Both the position numbers and the translations under genes were made by a program. 48,099 nt of DNA from Methylobacterium sp. J-048 (GTDB lineage: Bacteria; Pseudomonadota; Alphaproteobacteria; Rhizobiales; Beijerinckiaceae). Shown here one piece after another: positions 1 to 5,959 of this stretch (positions within the stretch are counted from its first letter, which is position 1; each line of letters begins with the position of its first letter). Location of the stretch: assembly GCF_022829515.1 (NCBI RefSeq), contig NZ_JAKSYL010000089.1, forward strand, positions 1 to 48,099, written 5' to 3'. The notes beneath the pieces were generated by a model, which worked only from the letters and a program-made list of their open reading frames with translations, ran no database searches and had not been told where the DNA came from.

Positions 1-192
1 GGCCAGATCCGGGTAGCTGACGGGCGCGGGCGGCCGATAGCCCAGCGACGAATGCGGTCGGACGCGGTTGTAGGTGTGTTGCCACAGACCGATCACGATC
101 TGCGCCTCCTTTAATGAGTAGAAGATCTCCTGGCGTAGGCACTCGTCACGAAGCTTGCCGTTGAAGCTCTCACAATACCCGTTCTCCCACGG
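1..192 (-). pseudogene. IS3-family (IS407-type) transposase, C-terminal fragment, copy A
   Basis: Read on the minus strand, this is the C-terminal end of an IS407-type transposase: ENGYCESFNGKL, then RVRPHSSLGYRPPAPVSYPD. The third catalytic acid of the DDE triad (the E of CESF) is present, but everything upstream is missing. The frame runs off the left edge of the window. It is nearly identical, in inverted orientation, to 302-493, so two copies lie face to face. About 64 codons remain, so it cannot be active alone. Family assignment rests on recognised motifs. Confidence 0.85.
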
Positions 193-493
193 CATCCCGG
201 AACACATCCGCTGCGACACTGGTCCCGAGATGATCTCGAAGGCGCTGCGCAAATGGGTCGCCAAAACTGGCTCACAGATCCAGTACATCGCACCAGGATC
301 GCCGTGGGTGAACAGGTATTGTGTGACCTTCAACGGCAAGCTTCGTGACGAGTGCTTACGCCAGGAGATCTTCTACTCATTAAAGGAGGCGCAGATCGTG
401 ATCGGTCTGTGGCAAAACACCTACACCCGCGTCCGACCGCATTCGTCGCTGGGCTATCGGCCGCCCGCGCCCGTCAGCTACCCGGATCTGGCC
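1..493. repeat. Large imperfect inverted repeat of two transposase tails
   Basis: Bases 1-192 are the near-perfect reverse complement of 302-493 (paired positions sum to 494), separated by 109 bp belonging only to copy B. The left arm reaches the window edge, so the repeat may extend further. The arms differ by a handful of substitutions. It arose from two IS copies in opposite orientation with the intervening parts deleted. Confidence 0.9.
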
Positions 494-526
494 TTCCGGC
501 TACCCATGGCTGCCACCATGCAGTAG
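191..526 (+). pseudogene. IS3-family (IS407-type) transposase, C-terminal fragment, copy B
   Basis: This plus-strand fragment begins at GIPEHIRCDTGPEM, which contains the second catalytic Asp, and runs through YIAPGSPW and PHSSLGYRPPAPVSYPD to a stop. The N-terminal two thirds, including the helix-turn-helix and first catalytic Asp, are absent. The third catalytic residue is lost: copy A has CESF, while here it reads CVTF. An apparent longer frame opening at 155 uses inverted copy A sequence and is not a real start. It is an inactive remnant, diverged from copy A by several substitutions. Confidence 0.85.
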
Positions 527-561
527 CCTCTCAATCGGCTCGGTCCAAAATACCGGTCAGG

Positions 562-684
562 TCACAGGCTGTCCGATTGCAGCATCGGCTTGAGCGCGTC
601 GGGACCGACCCGAGCATCAGCAGCGTCACCGGGCATTGCTGAGCACCCAACGAGCAAGAGGGCGAGGATCGAAGAGCGGATCAT
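562..684 (-). CDS. Candidate small lipoprotein (40 aa)
   Basis: The minus-strand frame starting at 684 encodes 40 residues with a basic start (MIRSS), a hydrophobic stretch and a lipobox-like LLVGC, then CSAMPG and a polar tail. This is the architecture of entericidin-like small lipoproteins, which would be lipidated at the Cys after signal peptidase II cleavage; the similarity is one of form only. There is no clear Shine-Dalgarno sequence. It overlaps, in another frame, the tail of the ORF interrupted by the IS at 735-2032, so at most one of the two is likely real. Confidence 0.35.
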   Translation of the reverse strand: MIRSSILALLLVGCSAMPGDAADARVGPDALKPMLQSDSL

Positions 685-791
685 GCGCGACCATGCGTGC
701 TGTCGTTGCGGGGTATCGTGCTGAAGGCACGAAATGGGATTGCCCCTGTTTGGTGGACACCGAGAGCGCTTTCGCGTGAGGTGTTTGTCCA

Positions 792-1127
792 ATGCCGAAG
801 AGTCGTCCCCCTTACCCCATCGAGTTCCGCCGACAGATGGTCGAGTTGGTCCGCGCCGGGCGTGATCCGAACGATCTGGCTCGCGAGTTCGAGCCCTCCG
901 CTCAGGCCATCCGCAACTGGGTTGCCGAGGCCGATCGCAGCGAAGGCCGACGTGAGGCGAAGCCGCCGCCTGCCGATCCGGGCCTGACGGCCGCCGAGCG
1001 CGACGAACTCGTCCGGCTTCGGCGTGAGAACCGACAACTCAAGCTGGAGCGCGATATCCTCTCTCGCGCGACGGCCTGGTTCGCTCGGGAGACCGGGGTT
1101 CTCCCCTCGGGGTCTTCCGGTTCATGA
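792..1127 (+). CDS. IS3-family transposase OrfA (HTH protein)
   Basis: This is the 111-residue OrfA of the IS. It begins MPKSRPPYPIEFRRQMVEL and has an HTH_Tnp_1-type helix-turn-helix at about residues 8-45 (DPNDLAREFEPSAQAIRNWV). A leucine-zipper-like coiled coil (ERDELVRLRRENRQLKLERD, about 72-92) follows and ends near ILSRATAWFARE. OrfA binds the terminal inverted repeats and is fused to OrfB by programmed -1 frameshifting in this family. A GAGGTG ribosome site lies about 9 nt before the ATG. A GGGAGA...TCTCCC hairpin near 1087-1105 sits just before the overlap and could stimulate frameshifting, although no A6G slippery run is visible. Confidence 0.9.
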   Translation: MPKSRPPYPIEFRRQMVELVRAGRDPNDLAREFEPSAQAIRNWVAEADRSEGRREAKPPPADPGLTAAERDELVRLRRENRQLKLERDILSRATAWFARETGVLPSGSSGS

Positions 1128-2005
1128 GCGCCAACCAGGCCGATTTCCCCATCGCCGCCATGGCGCGCACGCTCGGCGTATCAAAGGCCGGGTACTATGC
1201 CTGGGTCGACCGGCAGCCATCGGCGCGACGGTTGGCAGACACGGCCTTGCTGAAGCGGATCCGCACCGTCCATCTCGGCTCGCATGAGACCTATGGTGCA
1301 CCGCGCGTCCACGCCGATCTACGCGACCAGGGTGAACGGCATTCCCGCAAACGCATCGCCCGGCTGATGCGCGAAGCCGGTCTCGTCGGAACCAGCCATC
1401 GGCGCGGCGGGCCTGTCACGACGCGACGAGATCGAAAGGCGCGACCGGCCCCCGACCTCGTCGACCGCAACTTCGCGGCCACCGCCCCGAACCGGCTCTG
1501 GGTAGCCGACATCACCTACGTGCCCACGGCCGCCGGCTTCCTCTATCTCGCGGTGGTGCTCGACGCCTTCAGCCGCCGGATCGTCGGGTGGGCCATGGCG
1601 ACTCACCTGCGCTCGGAACTCGTCATGGACGCTCTGGAGATGGCCGTCACCCAGCGCAGGCCCCGCGATGTCATCCACCACTCCGATCAGGGCTCGCAAT
1701 ACACGTCGCTGGCCTTCGGCAATCGATGCCGAGAGGCTGGCGTACGCCCCTCGATGGGATCGGTCGGCGATGCCTACGACAACGCCATGGCCGAAAGCTT
1801 CTTCTCGACCCTCGAATGTGAGTTGCTCGGCCGCCGCTGCTTCCGCTCGCAGGCCGAGGCTCGGATGGCTTGCTTCAGCTATATCGAGGGCTTCTACAAT
1901 CCGCTGCGCCGGCACTCGGCGCTCGGCTACCGCTCGCCCGTCGTCTACGAGAATAAAACCCGCTCGGACCCGTTGCCCGAGACCCTGCTCAGCCAAGCCC
2001 CCTGA
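1124..2005 (+). CDS. IS3-family transposase OrfB (DDE integrase domain)
   Basis: This 293-residue OrfB carries an HTH_21-like region (MARTLGVSKAGYYAW, about 13-27) and an rve-type integrase core. The catalytic triad is intact: D129 in WVADITY, D188 in HHSDQGSQY and E224 in DNAMAESFF, with 35 residues between the last two as expected for IS3. The C-terminus has the typical YNPLRRHSALGYRSP. The ATG overlaps the OrfA stop (ATGA), but the reading frame stays open upstream (GVFRFMSANQ), consistent with synthesis as an OrfAB fusion by -1 frameshift. Confidence 0.93.
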   Translation: MSANQADFPIAAMARTLGVSKAGYYAWVDRQPSARRLADTALLKRIRTVHLGSHETYGAPRVHADLRDQGERHSRKRIARLMREAGLVGTSHRRGGPVTTRRDRKARPAPDLVDRNFAATAPNRLWVADITYVPTAAGFLYLAVVLDAFSRRIVGWAMATHLRSELVMDALEMAVTQRRPRDVIHHSDQGSQYTSLAFGNRCREAGVRPSMGSVGDAYDNAMAESFFSTLECELLGRRCFRSQAEARMACFSYIEGFYNPLRRHSALGYRSPVVYENKTRSDPLPETLLSQAP

Positions 2006-2248
2006 ACCGTCCACAGAAACGGGGCAATCCCAAAAGACCACCGGTGTTCCCGGGGAGAGATCGCTTCCATATCCTGCTTGCAGGCAGCCCGCGCCTCGAC
2101 GCCATCAGCCGCAAGCACAAGCTGGTCAGAAATCAATCGGCAAACAGACTCGACACTGCCAAAAAAGATTGATCCCGCCCCATCCGCCGCCTCGTGGAAG
2201 AGACGCTGAAGGCGATCTTCACCCACTTCGGCAAAGCCATAGGCCACC

Positions 2249-2428
2249 ATGCCCGCACTGCCCTTCAATCACCGCGGCCAACTCACGACACCGACCGTCA
2301 GGGATGCGGCGCGTCAGACAAGTGGGGACTTAGCTCGGGCAGAGGCAGAAGCCGAAAAGCGAGCGCTGGACGAGCGGACGGCGCAGCTGCGGGCGAAGCG
2401 GCTGGCCCAGGCTGGCGAGAAGCCTTGA
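2249..2428 (+). CDS. Small hypothetical protein (59 aa)
   Basis: The frame encodes MPALPFNHRGQLTTPTV followed by a strongly charged helical tail (AEAEAEKRALDERT, QLRAKRLAQ) ending in GEKP. The heptad-like charge pattern suggests a short coiled coil. The amino-acid composition is far more protein-like than the alternative frames. There is no strong Shine-Dalgarno sequence, and the ATG overlaps the start of the opposing interrupted ORF. No function is known. Confidence 0.5.
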   Translation: MPALPFNHRGQLTTPTVRDAARQTSGDLARAEAEAEKRALDERTAQLRAKRLAQAGEKP

Positions 2429-2480
2429 CGGCCAATATGCTGCAGCAGCTACAGGCCAAAGCTCTGAGGAAAGCGAGCAG

Positions 2481-2690
2481 ATGCCCAAGGGCCGACGTGA
2501 ACTGTCGAACCGCTCGCTCCCTGAAAGCCTCACACGGCATTTATCCGATCCGAAGGGCAAGATCGCGAAGACGCCTGACGGCCGCCGTCGTCCTTACAGG
2601 CTGTCTGGAGCGGCGATGGGGCTCGCCACCTCGGTGGTGACCCTCGTGATCATCGTACTGGCAGGCGGTCACGTGCTGCGCGCCTGGTAG
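2481..2690 (+). CDS. Small membrane protein (69 aa)
   Basis: A basic N-terminal half (MPKGRRELSNRSLPESLTR...) is followed by one C-terminal membrane segment (about residues 46-66, LATSVVTLVIIVLAGGHVL) and a short RAW end. This suggests a tail-anchored, N-in topology. A GAGGAAAG ribosome site lies about 8-14 nt upstream of the ATG. A perfect 14-bp hairpin follows at 2772-2808. No family is recognised; the LVIIVLAG segment resembles that of the next small gene. Confidence 0.55.
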   Translation: MPKGRRELSNRSLPESLTRHLSDPKGKIAKTPDGRRRPYRLSGAAMGLATSVVTLVIIVLAGGHVLRAW

Positions 2691-2771
2691 GCGTATGGCG
2701 GAGTTGGCAATCCATTTGCACTCGCTCTTGAGCCAACTGCGTCCCGTCATACCCGGTCATGCGGCTGGTTA

Positions 2772-2808
2772 GGGACGACTGCGCTTATCCCCCCAGCGCA
2801 GTCGTCCC
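2772..2808 (+). terminator. Perfect 14-bp hairpin, probable terminator
   Basis: GGGACGACTGCGCT (2772-2785) pairs without mismatch with AGCGCAGTCGTCCC (2795-2808) around a 9-nt C-rich loop. No U tract follows. It lies downstream of the 69-aa gene and upstream of the next small gene, so it may act as a terminator or processing site. Confidence 0.6.
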
Positions 2809-2835
2809 GCCTCGTTGAAGAAGGCGACCCAGCCC

Positions 2836-3012
2836 ATGATCGTGCCGCCTCTCCCGAGCAACTTGACCTTGATGGCCCTCGTTATCGTTGTGCTGGCTGG
2901 GTTGGCGGATTGGACGTTCCTGTTGCCCGATGATCCGATTGGAGCTTTCTCGGACGCTGCTATCGCTGGCGGATCGGCTACAGCATTCATGCTGCCCCTC
3001 CTCTTACGCTGA
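2836..3012 (+). CDS. Small membrane protein (58 aa)
   Basis: The protein starts MIVPPLPSNLT, continues into a hydrophobic helix (LMALVIVVLAGLADWTFLL, about residues 12-30), then a DDPIGAF loop, and ends with a second hydrophobic run (GSATAFMLPLLLR). It looks like a small two-segment membrane protein. An in-frame TTG at 2815 would add seven residues (KKATQP...). The stop TGA overlaps the ATG of the next ORF (TGATG), which suggests translational coupling. No function is recognised. Confidence 0.45.
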   Translation: MIVPPLPSNLTLMALVIVVLAGLADWTFLLPDDPIGAFSDAAIAGGSATAFMLPLLLR

Positions 3013-3473
3013 TGCCGGACACAGCTCGCTTGGCGTCCCTGATCGAGGCCGTCGCTGCAACCCGCGACCAGGGAGGCGTGCGCGAACCGCCTCAGCATCA
3101 ACCGATCGTTAACCAAAGCTGCCCGACCTTGGTGCTGTATCGAAGCAGCGAGGCACCCATGGCGCTCGACGGGAACCGACCGCATCCAGGTGCTCTCGCG
3201 AGATACCCGGTCCCGATTGAGCTCATCTCGGGGCTATTCCGTGCGGACGATGAGGAACGCGACCACCTCCTCGCCCGCATGCCCTCGTATGGCAGGGCAA
3301 GGATCGCCGCCTATTGCGCAGTGAACGAACGGCTGGAGGAACTGGGCCTCAAGGTAGCCAGGACCTGCGATGAAGCTATGCTCGCAAGGGCCGCGGGTCC
3401 CGTGCTGGGCGCCGACCTGTTCATCCGATCGCGGCGGGAGACGGCGATCGAGCCTCAGCTACAAGCTGCCTGA
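3012..3473 (+). CDS. Hypothetical protein (up to 153 aa)
   Basis: The convincing part begins at the internal ATG at 3160 (MALDGNRPHPGALARYPV), which has a GAGG site about 6 nt upstream. The region from 3012 may be untranslated or a coupled extension. The protein is soluble and mostly helical, with LISGLFRADDEERDHLLARM and YCAVNERLEELGLKVA resembling a short regulatory or partner protein. No domain is recognised. It has no Cys-pair or nucleotide-binding motif. Confidence 0.6.
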   Translation: MPDTARLASLIEAVAATRDQGGVREPPQHQPIVNQSCPTLVLYRSSEAPMALDGNRPHPGALARYPVPIELISGLFRADDEERDHLLARMPSYGRARIAAYCAVNERLEELGLKVARTCDEAMLARAAGPVLGADLFIRSRRETAIEPQLQAA

Positions 3474-3491
3474 TCAGGCTGCACCTTCAAT

Positions 3492-3860
3492 ATGAGAGTG
3501 GATGGTACTCTGGCCGCGACTGGACAGCCTATGCCGCCAGAGGTGAAGCGCACCGAACTCGGCCGATCGCCCGTTACCGGTAGCGATCACCTGGAGATCA
3601 TCACGCAGCTGGTGGAGTTTCCGCCAGGCGCGACGTCGCCACGCCACTTCCATCACGGCGAAGAGACGTTCTACGTGCTGGAGGGCGGCACAGTGCAGGA
3701 GCCCAGCCAGCCTCCTCGGGAACGTATCCCCGGCGAGCACGGCATCATCCGGCGCGGCACCCATCACTCGGGCTACACCGTCATCGGCAACAGGACCATC
3801 AAGGTTCTGTCGGTCTACGTGGTCGACAAAGGGAGGCCCCTGCAGGAGCTGGTCGCATAG
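3492..3860 (+). CDS. Cupin-domain protein (122 aa)
   Basis: This is a single small cupin barrel. Cupin motif 1 is RHFHHGEETFYVLEGG (about residues 51-66), with the metal-binding His, His and Glu. Motif 2 lies around GIIRRGTHHSGY. Such small cupins bind a divalent metal and act as enzymes or sensors; the substrate is unknown. Homologous secreted versions normally carry an N-terminal signal peptide, and here the N-terminus (MRVDGTLAATGQ) has no hydrophobic core, so the 5' end may be eroded. An alternative start at PMPPEVKRTEL is possible. Confidence 0.75.
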   Translation: MRVDGTLAATGQPMPPEVKRTELGRSPVTGSDHLEIITQLVEFPPGATSPRHFHHGEETFYVLEGGTVQEPSQPPRERIPGEHGIIRRGTHHSGYTVIGNRTIKVLSVYVVDKGRPLQELVA

Positions 3861-3969
3861 CGGGTCGCTCGGATACCATGGCGCTCCTGTCATTCATGCT
3901 CCGTGCTGCATGAGGCGAAGGGGCAACGTGCTTGCGCCCGCTGTCGGCTTGCCGTCATAGCCTCCGAGA

Positions 3970-4045
3970 GGGCCTGTAGCTCAACGGTTAGAGCCGACCG
4001 CTCATAACGGTCTGGTTGCAGGTTCGAGTCCTGCCGGGCCCACCA
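3970..4045 (+). tRNA. tRNA-Ile2 type (anticodon CAT), CCA encoded
   Basis: A full cloverleaf can be folded: acceptor GGGCCTG/CGGGCCC, D arm GCTC...GAGC, anticodon arm GACCG CTCATAA CGGTC, T arm GCAGG TTCGAGT CCTGC, discriminator A and encoded CCA. The anticodon is CAT. The sequence around the anticodon and variable loop resembles the ileX/ileY class, in which C34 is modified to lysidine to read AUA. Elongator Met is the alternative but fits less well. Confidence 0.93.
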
Positions 4046-4051
4046 AGCTTC

Positions 4052-4114
4052 TCAGCCGCCCTCGAAGCGGCCGGCGTCATCTTTATCGAGGAGAACGGCC
4101 GGGGGCCGCGGGTT
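4052..4114 (+). pseudogene. Decayed C-terminal tail of an XRE-type regulator
   Basis: Directly after the tRNA the frame reads AALEAAGVIFIEENGRGPRV. This resembles the C-terminal signature of small HTH regulators common in this group (ALEAAGV-F--ENG-GPGVRLRK). No HTH is left upstream, since the tRNA intervenes. Related tails occur at about 5162-5221 and 5807-5878. Confidence 0.55.
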
Positions 4115-4304
4115 TGCGACGGGCGCGATGCTTGGTTCTCGGCGGCCAAGCGCCGACATCATCCAACTGCCCCAGAATGTATGAGTCGGGATTGCGGCCC
4201 ATCATGTGTTGCCTTGCCCGCCAATCGCGTTGCTGCTGCGTGAGCAGGTGAATCCAAGGCGGCGGTCCGTTAGGGTCAACGACCCGGTCCTGATCGTCAT
4301 CCAT
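4083..4304 (-). CDS. Small hypothetical protein (73 aa)
   Basis: The minus-strand ORF starts MDDDQDRVVDPNGPPPWIHL, continues TQQQRDWRARQHMMGRNPDS, and ends in a basic tail. The first 50 residues look coding; the basic end overlaps the decayed regulator tail and may be a read-through. An AAGGTAGG ribosome site lies about 7 nt upstream. No family is recognised. Confidence 0.45.
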   Translation of the reverse strand: MDDDQDRVVDPNGPPPWIHLLTQQQRDWRARQHMMGRNPDSYILGQLDDVGAWPPRTKHRARRKPAAPGRSPR

Positions 4305-4750
4305 CGTGGCCTACCTTGGGTTTGCAGCAAGGCAGAGCTTACACGAGATCGGTCCAGCCTGGGCTTTGATGGGTCCGGACGGTAGTCCCGATCAGTCCGT
4401 CACCATTTCTCAGGCCCTTCCCAGCCGGATTCGATCACTGCCGCCGTCCTGGCGAAGGAAGGTTGCAGCTACCTTCCCGCGAAAAGCATCACGTCATCCC
4501 GGGCAGCGCGAGACCGCTGCGAACGAGCTCGTCAACGCCGCTCGCTGATAATCAGCTCGGCGGCGAGCGCGCAACGGGAAAGGTAGGAGGCGGTCGGCAT
4601 CGTCCAGCTTTGCCGCGTAGGTTCGGCCAGCGCGAGATCACGCCATTCCGGTTCGGCCCGGTGTCCACCGCGTCTGTGCCAGGTCGCAGGCGGAACGAAC
4701 GTGTCGGCGGTCCGCTTTCCTCGACAATTCGAAGAACCAGGGAGAGCGCC
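4305..4750. other. Gene-free stretch
   Basis: No convincing gene lies between the divergent small gene and the SnoaL-like gene. Short frames exist on both strands; the minus-strand frame near 4540-4680 (PEWRDLALAEPTRQSW) has protein-like composition but no start and may be a gene remnant. Confidence 0.5.
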
Positions 4751-5125
4751 GTGGACGATGATCGCGTGTGGTCGTTCGAGAAGAGCCTGTGGACCTGCGA
4801 CGCAGATCACTACCGCGAGCTCATCGACGAAGAATGTCTTATGGTCCTTCCACAACCGCCATTCGTCCTTGGTGGGACGCAGGCGATCGAGGCGGTCGCC
4901 TCTACGCCGCGGTGGGCCGAGATCGAGATCTCGGACAAGCGGATCAGCCGTCCGCAGGAAGGGCTCATCGTGATCGCCTATCATGCAGAGGCGAGCCGCG
5001 ACGGCGAAACGTACGAGGCACATTGCACATCGACGTACCGCCGTCTGGAGCACGAGGTTTGGCGCGTCGTGCAGCACCAGCAAACGCCTCCGCTCGTGAC
5101 ACCCGCCGCAAAAGTCAGCGGCTGA
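4751..5125 (+). CDS. SnoaL/DUF4440-like NTF2-fold protein (124 aa)
   Basis: The start is taken at GTG 4751 because an AGGGAGAG site lies 6 nt upstream. The protein (VDDDRVWSFEKSLWTCDADH...) has the layout of a cone-shaped NTF2/SnoaL barrel: an N-terminal helix with a Trp, YRELIDEECLMVLP, a middle helix (TQAIEAVASTP), and C-terminal strands including HCTSTYRRLEHEVWRVVQHQ. Members are small ligand-binding proteins or isomerases; no substrate can be assigned. A GC hairpin follows at 5139-5159. Confidence 0.7.
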   Translation: MDDDRVWSFEKSLWTCDADHYRELIDEECLMVLPQPPFVLGGTQAIEAVASTPRWAEIEISDKRISRPQEGLIVIAYHAEASRDGETYEAHCTSTYRRLEHEVWRVVQHQQTPPLVTPAAKVSG

Positions 5126-5138
5126 TTGGCGGAATATG

Positions 5139-5159
5139 GGGCGGCCTGTCAGGCCGCCC
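5139..5159 (+). terminator. Hairpin terminator after the SnoaL-like gene
   Basis: GGGCGGCCT (5139-5147) and AGGCCGCCC (5151-5159) form a perfect 9-bp stem with a 3-nt loop, 13 bp after the stop at 5125. No U tract follows. Confidence 0.5.
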
Positions 5160-5161
5160 GC

Positions 5162-5221
5162 GGAACCACCGGTGTCGTCATCATCGAGAAGAACGGCAAA
5201 GAGCCGAAGCGGCGCGTCCTG
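5162..5221 (+). pseudogene. Weak second copy of the regulator C-terminal tail
   Basis: The frame reads GTTGVVIIEKNGKEPKRRVL, similar in pattern to the tails at 4052 and 5807 (GV-FI-ENG--P--R). It has no start and no HTH upstream. The resemblance is weaker here and could be chance. Confidence 0.3.
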
Positions 5222-5234
5222 ACAGGAGCAATTC

Positions 5235-5423
5235 ATGCTGAGTCCGGTTGAAGCCCTGCGAAAGCTGCGCGAAGAAATGGTGATGGATCGCCGCAGATCG
5301 GTGGATCAGCAGGAGAGTATCCAGAAGGTTCAGGCCGAAATCGAGGCAATCGATAGGGCCATCGTGGATGAACTAGCTATGCAAAGCAGCGTCGACTCGA
5401 AGTCCGGCAGTGTCTCAGTTTGA
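5235..5423 (+). CDS. Small coiled-coil protein (62 aa)
   Basis: The protein is almost entirely a charged amphipathic helix (EALRKLREEMVMDRRRSVDQ, then IQKVQAEIEAIDRAIVDEL), followed by a Ser-rich tail. An AGGAG ribosome site lies 8 nt before the ATG. It probably dimerises through the helix. No family is recognised. Confidence 0.65.
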   Translation: MLSPVEALRKLREEMVMDRRRSVDQQESIQKVQAEIEAIDRAIVDELAMQSSVDSKSGSVSV

Positions 5424-5519
5424 AGTCTGAGCCTGGTTCTGCACCCTCCTCGGCTCAGTCTCGTACGTTCGCACGTCCAATTCCACTGCCGTATGTTTGA
5501 CGACAAACAGGAGGCTCCC

Positions 5520-5744
5520 ATGGCCGATCAAGATCGTGCACTCATCGACACGCACGGCGAACAAGATAATGTGGCCTTGGCCCAATTAGGAGCAGCTGTG
5601 ATCCTGGCGTGGCCCTTATTAGATCCCGACCTGCAGCACGATTTAATCGCAACAGCCGCCGTTGTGGATGGCGTCAAACGAGATCCGAGCTTTGAAGAAA
5701 TCCTGACCCGGCTCGTTCAGATGAATAATCGGGGCGGTGGCTAA
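5520..5744 (+). CDS. Small hypothetical protein (74 aa)
   Basis: The start at 5520 is preferred over an in-frame ATG at 5493 because AGGAGG ends 8 nt upstream. The protein (MADQDRALIDTHGEQDNVAL) contains a hydrophobic helix (AQLGAAVILAWPLLDP) and a second helix (QHDLIATAAVVDGV). It is probably soluble and helical. No family is recognised. Confidence 0.6.
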   Translation: MADQDRALIDTHGEQDNVALAQLGAAVILAWPLLDPDLQHDLIATAAVVDGVKRDPSFEEILTRLVQMNNRGGG

Positions 5745-5806
5745 GTATGCCCACTGGACCCATGGGCCAGCGCCGCGATGCCAAAGCGATCAGCAGCCCC
5801 ATCTCG

Positions 5807-5878
5807 GCGATTCTGATCGCTATCGGCGTCATCTTCATCAAGGAGAACGGTGAGGGGCCTGGGGTGCGGTTGCGGAAG
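5807..5878 (+). pseudogene. Decayed C-terminal tail of an XRE-type regulator
   Basis: The frame reads AILIAIGVIFIKENGEGPGV followed by RLRK, the best-preserved of three such tails here. It sits in a 62-codon frame (5747-5935) whose N-terminal part shows no HTH. It is most likely the end of a deleted regulator gene. Confidence 0.55.
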
Positions 5879-5959
5879 ACCGCGTCCGATGCAACCTCAA
5901 GCGCCGCGCCCACTGACGTAGCAGATTTGCCCTAGGTCGCTCGCGCGCACGTTGAGAAA

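Larger units (their letters stand above)
735..2032 (+). mobile_element. Complete IS3-family insertion sequence, 1298 bp
   Basis: The ends are imperfect inverted repeats of about 24 bp: TGGGATTGCCCC at 735 and its complement GGGGCAATCCCA ending at 2032. The element is flanked by a 3-bp direct repeat AAA (732-734 and 2033-2035), as expected for IS3-family target duplication. Inside are orfA (792-1127) and orfB (1124-2005) in the -1 frame relation. All DDE residues are present, so it looks recently inserted and potentially active. It differs from the IS407-type remnants at 1-526. Confidence 0.93.
626..2250 (-). pseudogene. Minus-strand ORF split by the IS insertion
   Basis: If the IS (735-2032) and one copy of its 3-bp target duplication are removed, a minus-strand frame from 2250 (ATG; an upstream TTG lies at 2268) reads through the junction without a stop and ends at 626, giving about 107 residues. 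The upstream half includes GFAEVGEDRLQRLFHEAAD; the downstream half includes PLFDPRPLARWVLSNAR. No family is recognised. Its ATG overlaps the ATG of the plus-strand gene at 2249, so one of the two starts is probably wrong. Either this was a gene knocked out by the IS, or the open frame is chance in high-GC DNA. Confidence 0.35.
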
